A stretch of DNA of 8,976 nt, taken from the NCBI GenBank assembly GCA_026389675.1, contig JAPLHJ010000151.1:1-8976 (forward strand), given 5' to 3'. Both the position numbers and the translations under genes were made by a program. Shown here in pieces: positions 5,158 through 8,976 of this stretch (positions are counted from its first letter, which is position 1; every line of letters begins with the position of its first letter). A model generated the notes under the pieces. It was not told the DNA's origin. It did no database searches and saw only the letters and a program-made list of their open reading frames with translations. Source of the stretch: Chloroflexota bacterium (GTDB lineage: Bacteria; Chloroflexota; Dehalococcoidia; GIF9; UBA5629).

Positions 5158-6471
5158 ATGACTGAGACATTGAAGGCGAAATATGACGCAGTGGTGGTGG
5201 GGACGGGACCCGGCGGCGCCACGGTGGCCCGCGAAATGACCAACGCCGGTAAAAAGGTGCTGATGCTCGATTGGGGCTCCAACGCGCCGATCAAAGGCAG
5301 CAACGCCCAGGCTCTGGGCTACATCGGCATGCCCTACAAGAGCCTCTACTTCATCAACAGCGGGCTGGGGCTGGTGCGCGCCATCACGGTGGGCGGCAGC
5401 TCGGTGGTTTACTACGCCACCGCCTGGGAGCCACCCTTCGATTTCTGGGACAAGTTCGGCATCGACCTGCGCGGCGAGGCCGCCGAGATAAAGAAAGACG
5501 TGCCCATCGGGCCGCTCAAGGACGAGCTTATCGGCCCCTCGGCCAAAATGATTGCCAAAAGCGCACTCGACCTGGGCTACAACTGGCAGAAGTTAAACAA
5601 GTTCGTATACCAGGATAAGTGCCGCGCCACCTGCGATAAGTGCGACCTGGGCTGCCCCTACCACGCCAAGTGGAGTTCGCGCATGTTCGTGGAGGAGGCC
5701 ACCTCCAAGGGCGCGGAGCTGCTCGACCTGGCGCATGTGACTAAAGTAATCGTGGAGAACAAGAAAGCCACCGGTGTGGAATTCTGCCGGCGCGGCAAAA
5801 AATATATTGCCAATGCAGACACGGTGGTGGTAGCGGCCGGAGGCATCGGCTCGCCCATCATACTGGAGAACAGCGGTATACCACAGGCCGGCGCCAATTT
5901 CTTCTACGACCCGCTCATCGCGGTCTTCGGCACGGTCAAAGGCCTGGACGACGGCCACGAGTTCCCCATGGCCATGGGACAGCACATGATGGAAGACGGC
6001 TACCTGATGACCGATATGACCATGCCCTGGTTAATCTACGATGTTTTCACCGCCGAGGTCTTCCGCTTCGATAAGCTCTCAAATAAGAACCAGCTCACCG
6101 TCATGATCAAGGCCAAGGACCATTTAGGCGGCAAGATCAGCAAGTCCGGCTGGATAAACAAGCCGTTCACTACTGCCGAGCGCGGCAAGCTGATGCACGG
6201 CTTCGAGCGCGCCAAGAAGATACTGCTCAACGCCGGCGCGAAGGATGTCTTCAAGACCTGGTGGATAGCATCCCACCCCGGCGGCACCTGCAAGATAAAC
6301 GACATCGTGGATTCCAACCTCAAGACCGAGTTCGACAACCTGTATGTCTGCGACTGCTCGGTGATACCGGACGAGTGGGGCCGGCCGCCGGTCTACTCCA
6401 TTCTCTGCTTGGGCAAGCGGTTGGGCAAGCGCCTGGCCGGCAGCAAAGCCGAGGCAACAGCCCGCGCTTGA
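5158..6471 (+). CDS. GMC-type FAD-dependent oxidoreductase with four-cysteine cluster
   Basis: A 437-residue flavoprotein, probably a cytoplasmic dehydrogenase acting on an alcohol or similar CH-OH donor; substrate unknown. The N-terminal Rossmann motif VVVGTGPGGATVAREM (12-27) with LMLDWG (35-40) binds FAD. VGGSSVVYYA (78-87) matches the second GMC flavin signature region. TVVVAAGGIGSPIIL (222-236) is the usual FAD-contact strand. The C-terminal half has SHPGGTCKI (372-380, with likely catalytic His373) and NLYVCDCSVIPD (394-405). Cys155, 159, 162 and 166 form CxxxCxxCxxxCP followed by YHAK; related GMC dehydrogenases carry an Fe-S cluster in a similar region, so one is possible here. Arg409 in GRPPVYS stands where the family usually has Asn or His before Pro-Thr. 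It is shorter than the common 500-600 residue GMC enzymes. AGGAGG lies 7 bases before ATG. No signal peptide. First gene of a probable three-gene operon. Confidence 0.88.
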   Translation: MTETLKAKYDAVVVGTGPGGATVAREMTNAGKKVLMLDWGSNAPIKGSNAQALGYIGMPYKSLYFINSGLGLVRAITVGGSSVVYYATAWEPPFDFWDKFGIDLRGEAAEIKKDVPIGPLKDELIGPSAKMIAKSALDLGYNWQKLNKFVYQDKCRATCDKCDLGCPYHAKWSSRMFVEEATSKGAELLDLAHVTKVIVENKKATGVEFCRRGKKYIANADTVVVAAGGIGSPIILENSGIPQAGANFFYDPLIAVFGTVKGLDDGHEFPMAMGQHMMEDGYLMTDMTMPWLIYDVFTAEVFRFDKLSNKNQLTVMIKAKDHLGGKISKSGWINKPFTTAERGKLMHGFERAKKILLNAGAKDVFKTWWIASHPGGTCKINDIVDSNLKTEFDNLYVCDCSVIPDEWGRPPVYSILCLGKRLGKRLAGSKAEATARA

Positions 6472-6483
6472 GTGCCTGGATAT

Positions 6484-6513
6484 GTCATTGCGGGCGCAGC
6501 GACGAAGCAATTC
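6484..6513. repeat. Dispersed palindromic repeat, copy 3 (opposite orientation)
   Basis: GTCATTGCGGGCGCAGCGAC followed by GAAGCAATTC shares GCGCAGCGAC and the flanking CATTGCG and GAAGCAAT parts with copies 1 and 2, but on the plus strand. It occupies most of the 82-base gap between the oxidoreductase and PLP-enzyme genes. Transcribed in the operon, it could fold or protect RNA, but no partner arm is evident within the gap. Confidence 0.65.
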
Positions 6514-6522
6514 TATGCCCAC

Positions 6523-6536
6523 CCCGCGATCGCGGG
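6523..6536. promoter_or_regulatory. Perfect 14-base palindrome upstream of the PLP-enzyme start
   Basis: CCCGCGATCGCGGG is fully self-complementary, and ends 7 bases before the AGGAG ribosome site of the next gene. It could be an mRNA hairpin or a protein-binding site; there is no following T-run, so it is not an intrinsic terminator. Confidence 0.4.
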
Positions 6537-6553
6537 CGTGAAAAGGAGTTGAG

Positions 6554-7642
6554 ATGACCATACCACTCTTTAAGAAGTATCCCACGCTGGAGAGGCGCCT
6601 GCCCTGGATGAGCATCGGTGATTACCCTACGCCGGTGCAGAAAATGGAGAACCTGGGAAGGGAGATCGGTTACAGCAACCTCTGGATCAAGCGGGATGAT
6701 AAGTCTTCCGGCATTTACGGCGGCAATAAGGTGCGCAAGCTGGAATTCGCCATCGCTGATGCCCTGCGCAAGAAGAAAAAATACATGATAACGGTGGGCG
6801 GCGTCGGCACCAACCACGGACTGGCTACCACCATCCATTGCAGCAACGCCGGTATTAAGACTGTGCTGGTTTTGATTCCCCAGCCAATTACCGACAAAGT
6901 GCAGGAGAACCTGCTGCTGGACCGGCATTTCGGCGCGGAGATAAACGTTGGCCGCAGCATGGCAGAGGCGTACCTGCGCGCGGCCTGGGTGCTGCTCACC
7001 CACCCCAACTTCTACCTGCTCTGGGCGGGCGGCACCTCACCTCTGAGCACGCTCGGCTATGTGAACGCCGCTCTTGAGCTTAAGGGGCAGATCGACGCAG
7101 GAGTGCTCCCCGAGCCTAAATATATATTCGGCGCCACCGGCTCTATGGGCACCACCGCCGGGCTGATAGTCGGGGCCAGGCTGGCAGGGCTGAAAAGCCG
7201 CATCATAGGGGTCAAGGTCTCCATGGACGAATATTCCAATGTCAGGGGAACCATTTTACTGGCCAATAAAACAGCCGCATTGATGCGCCGGTACGACCCG
7301 ACTGTGCCCGGGATGAGGTTCACGCCGGCCGATTTTGACCTTGAGCTGAATTTCTTCGGCGGCGAGTACGGCATTGTAACTCCCGAGGGCACGGCCGCCG
7401 TGGACCTGATAAAAAAGACCGAGGATATCAGCCTGGAGACCACCTACACCGGCAAAACGCTGGCTGCCATGCTGGATTTCGTAAAGAAAGATAAATCGCT
7501 CAACGGCGCGCCGGTGCTCTTCTGGAACACCTACAACAGCGTAGACTACAGCGAGACCGTCCGGCAGTGCGGCGGTTACAACACTTTGCCCAAGAACGCT
7601 CAGTGGGTCTGTAAGAATAACCTGATACCATATTTGAAATAA
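6554..7642 (+). CDS. PLP-dependent enzyme, ACC deaminase / D-cysteine desulfhydrase family
   Basis: A 362-residue cytoplasmic fold-type II PLP enzyme, expected to deaminate or desulfhydrate a small amino acid to a keto acid and ammonia (and sulfide if cysteine). The early segment YPTPVQKMENLGREIG and LWIKRDDKSSGIYGGNKVRK (43-62) are typical; Lys59 in GGNK is the likely PLP-bound lysine. GATGSMGTTAGL (193-204) is the phosphate-binding loop, and ETTYTGKTLAAM (295-306) the usual C-terminal active-site tyrosine region. VGGVGTNHG (81-89) sits where family members have a GGxQSNH motif, so the catalytic Ser is replaced by Thr86 and Gln by Gly85; this leaves the true substrate open. Length fits the family (about 330-360). 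AGGAG at 6544-6548, 5 bases before ATG, supports the start. It follows the oxidoreductase by 82 bases and precedes a permease by 72 bases in the same orientation, suggesting a shared amino-acid pathway. Family confident, specific activity not. Confidence 0.88.
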   Translation: MTIPLFKKYPTLERRLPWMSIGDYPTPVQKMENLGREIGYSNLWIKRDDKSSGIYGGNKVRKLEFAIADALRKKKKYMITVGGVGTNHGLATTIHCSNAGIKTVLVLIPQPITDKVQENLLLDRHFGAEINVGRSMAEAYLRAAWVLLTHPNFYLLWAGGTSPLSTLGYVNAALELKGQIDAGVLPEPKYIFGATGSMGTTAGLIVGARLAGLKSRIIGVKVSMDEYSNVRGTILLANKTAALMRRYDPTVPGMRFTPADFDLELNFFGGEYGIVTPEGTAAVDLIKKTEDISLETTYTGKTLAAMLDFVKKDKSLNGAPVLFWNTYNSVDYSETVRQCGGYNTLPKNAQWVCKNNLIPYLK

Positions 7643-7656
7643 TAATCAAATACTTA

Positions 7657-7670
7657 CCCGTCAGGACGGG
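7657..7670. other. Small hairpin in the PLP-enzyme/permease gap
   Basis: CCCGTC (7657-7662) is the reverse complement of GACGGG (7665-7670), forming a short stem 15 bases after the PLP-enzyme stop codon. There is no T-run after it, so it is at best a weak attenuator or processing site, and the permease probably stays on the same transcript. Nothing else is seen in this 72-base gap apart from the permease ribosome site. Confidence 0.3.
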
Positions 7671-7714
7671 ACTTCAGGCCCCTCCATACAGCGGGTAGCA
7701 ACAGGAGGCCGCCC

Positions 7715-8976
7715 ATGGAAAAGCACGAAGAGCAACCTGGCAGCGGGCTGAAGAGATCTCTCGGCCTGCTGGACACAGTATCAATCGAGGTAGGCGCCAT
7801 CATCGGCGCGGGCATCTTCGCCCTGACGGGCATGGCCGTCGCCCGCTGCGGACCTGGCGTTCCCGTAGCCTTCCTTATCGCCGCGATACCCATGGTGCTG
7901 GCACTGCTGCCCGTCGGCATGCTGGCCTCTGTACTGCCGACCGTGGGTGGCAGTTTCCGCTATCCCAGCCGTATCCTCAACCCTTTCTGGGGCTTCATCG
8001 GTGTGTGGGGCATCATGATGGGCATCATGCTGGGAGGCATGCCCATGTACGCGCTCAACTTCGCCGATTACCTGCGCGTCATCTTCCCGGCCTTCGACCG
8101 CAATCTTATCGCAGTGGTTACACTCACATTCTTTTTCGTGATCAACGTCGTGGGCGTTAAATCAGCCAGCGTTATCCAGGTGGGCATGTTCTTCGTGCTG
8201 ATAGCGGCACTGCTGGTATATATTATCTGGGGGATACCTGCCATCGACACGGCCAACCTTACACCGCTTTTTGGAAGCGGATGGGCCGCGCTGGGCATCG
8301 CCGCCGGCATGCTCTTCTTCGCTTACATGGGCGCCAACTTTATCATCGACCTGGGCGCCGAGATAAAGGATGCCGGCAGGAACATACCGCGCTCCTTCGC
8401 CATCTCCATGCCCATCGTCATCGTAATCTATACGCTGATGGGGCTGGTCACCGTGGGCAGCGTACCTCTCAGCCAGTGCGCCAACCAGCCGCTGTCGGTG
8501 CCGGCCGGGCAATTCATGCCGCCGGGATTAGCGCTGTTCTTCACAGTCGGCGGCGGGCTGCTGGCGCTGGCCACCACTATCAACGCCACCTTCATGTTCG
8601 CCTCGCGCTATATAATGGTCTTCGCCGAGGACGAGGTCTTTCCGCGTGCGCTGGCCGGCGTGAACCGGCGTTTCGGCACCCCGCACTGGGGTCTGCTCAT
8701 CATGTTCATCCTGTCAATAGCTTTTCTGCCGATGGGCGCATCCTCTTTCGAGGTGCTCGCTTATACAGCGTCCATCGGCTCCATCGTGCTCTTCTTCCCC
8801 ATCCTCATCTCCGCCATGCGCTTCCCCAGGAAGATGCCTGAAGCTTACGCCAGGGCGCCTTTCAAGCTCAAAGGGGCATGGCTCTGGATAGTCCCGGTCA
8901 CGGCCCTGCTTTTCGGCGCCTTCTTCATCGCGGCGCTGGTGATGGGGCAGAGCAACGTGGCGGCCGGGGCGCCCAT
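7715..8976 (+). CDS. APC-superfamily amino-acid permease (3' end outside window)
   Basis: An inner-membrane transporter with 420 residues visible and the frame open to the window edge; probably a proton- or ion-coupled amino-acid importer or exchanger. The first helix has the APC signature VGAIIGAGIFALTG (26-39), where the broken GxG helix binds substrate backbone. About eleven hydrophobic segments follow, near residues 49-69, 92-118, 130-148, 155-172, 190-212, 230-250, 272-292, 325-340, 345-366 and 388-408. The loop after helix 6 reads FFAYMGANFIIDLGAEIKDA then GRNIPRS, matching the family's E.KNPGRNIP motif; most relatives have FxGF/FE in helix 6, so the Gly-Ala-Asn may affect substrate choice. 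AGGAGG at 7703-7708, 6 bases before ATG, fixes the start. It lies 72 bases downstream of the PLP enzyme in the same orientation, consistent with importing that enzyme's substrate. Family is secure; substrate unknown. Confidence 0.9.
   Translation, partial: MEKHEEQPGSGLKRSLGLLDTVSIEVGAIIGAGIFALTGMAVARCGPGVPVAFLIAAIPMVLALLPVGMLASVLPTVGGSFRYPSRILNPFWGFIGVWGIMMGIMLGGMPMYALNFADYLRVIFPAFDRNLIAVVTLTFFFVINVVGVKSASVIQVGMFFVLIAALLVYIIWGIPAIDTANLTPLFGSGWAALGIAAGMLFFAYMGANFIIDLGAEIKDAGRNIPRSFAISMPIVIVIYTLMGLVTVGSVPLSQCANQPLSVPAGQFMPPGLALFFTVGGGLLALATTINATFMFASRYIMVFAEDEVFPRALAGVNRRFGTPHWGLLIMFILSIAFLPMGASSFEVLAYTASIGSIVLFFPILISAMRFPRKMPEAYARAPFKLKGAWLWIVPVTALLFGAFFIAALVMGQSNVAAGAP

Noticed and set aside
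6485..7003. Minus-strand open frame (172 residues) opposite the PLP-enzyme gene
   Set aside because: Antisense to conserved PLP motifs; no recognisable domain and no independent start signal.
8281..8841. Plus-strand open frame (186 residues) in a second frame of the permease region
   Set aside because: Arg/His/Gly-rich translation in the +1 frame of a clearly conserved membrane transporter; a shadow.

Overview
The window looks like ordinary chromosomal DNA from a bacterium, most likely a Chloroflexota (Dehalococcoidia-like) lineage. The bacterial assignment is firm: it has a Rho termination factor, Shine-Dalgarno sites (GGAGG or AGGAGG) before most starts, and sigma70-type promoter hexamers. 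The Chloroflexota assignment is an inference from gene flavour (multi-Ig membrane-anchored surface protein, CetZ-like tubulin, small hypothetical proteins, dispersed GCGCAGCGAC repeats) and needs a search to confirm. Coding DNA is GC-rich and the spacers are AT-rich.

Layout. Bases 1-1025 are the 3' part of rho, cut by the window edge. A 312-base spacer follows; it holds a strong hairpin, a short inverted repeat and an AT-rich block of 7-base repeats. Bases 1338-3140 encode a secreted protein with five Ig/IPT-like repeats, a FnIII-like domain and a C-terminal membrane anchor. Bases 3252-4433 encode a divergent tubulin/FtsZ-superfamily GTPase that resembles archaeal CetZ more than FtsZ; it has its own promoter and a very clear intrinsic terminator. 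Two small overlapping genes of unknown function lie on the minus strand (4586-5036), bracketed by two copies of a dispersed palindromic repeat. From about 5084 a plus-strand group begins: a short GMC-type FAD oxidoreductase with a four-cysteine cluster (5158-6471), a PLP enzyme of the ACC deaminase/D-cysteine desulfhydrase family (6554-7642), and an APC-family amino-acid permease (7715 to beyond the window end).

How the genes may work together. The last three genes are co-directional, separated by 82 and 72 bases with no clear promoter or terminator between them. They could form a small operon for uptake and catabolism of an amino acid or amine: permease for entry, PLP enzyme for elimination or deamination, GMC protein for a redox step. 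The substrate cannot be read from the sequence. The tubulin-like protein and the upstream surface protein may share a role in cell shape or envelope, but they have separate transcription signals and the link is adjacency only. The items most worth following up are the bacterial CetZ-like GTPase and the cysteine-cluster GMC enzyme with an altered active site. I see no CRISPR array, transposase, rRNA, tRNA or phage structural gene.
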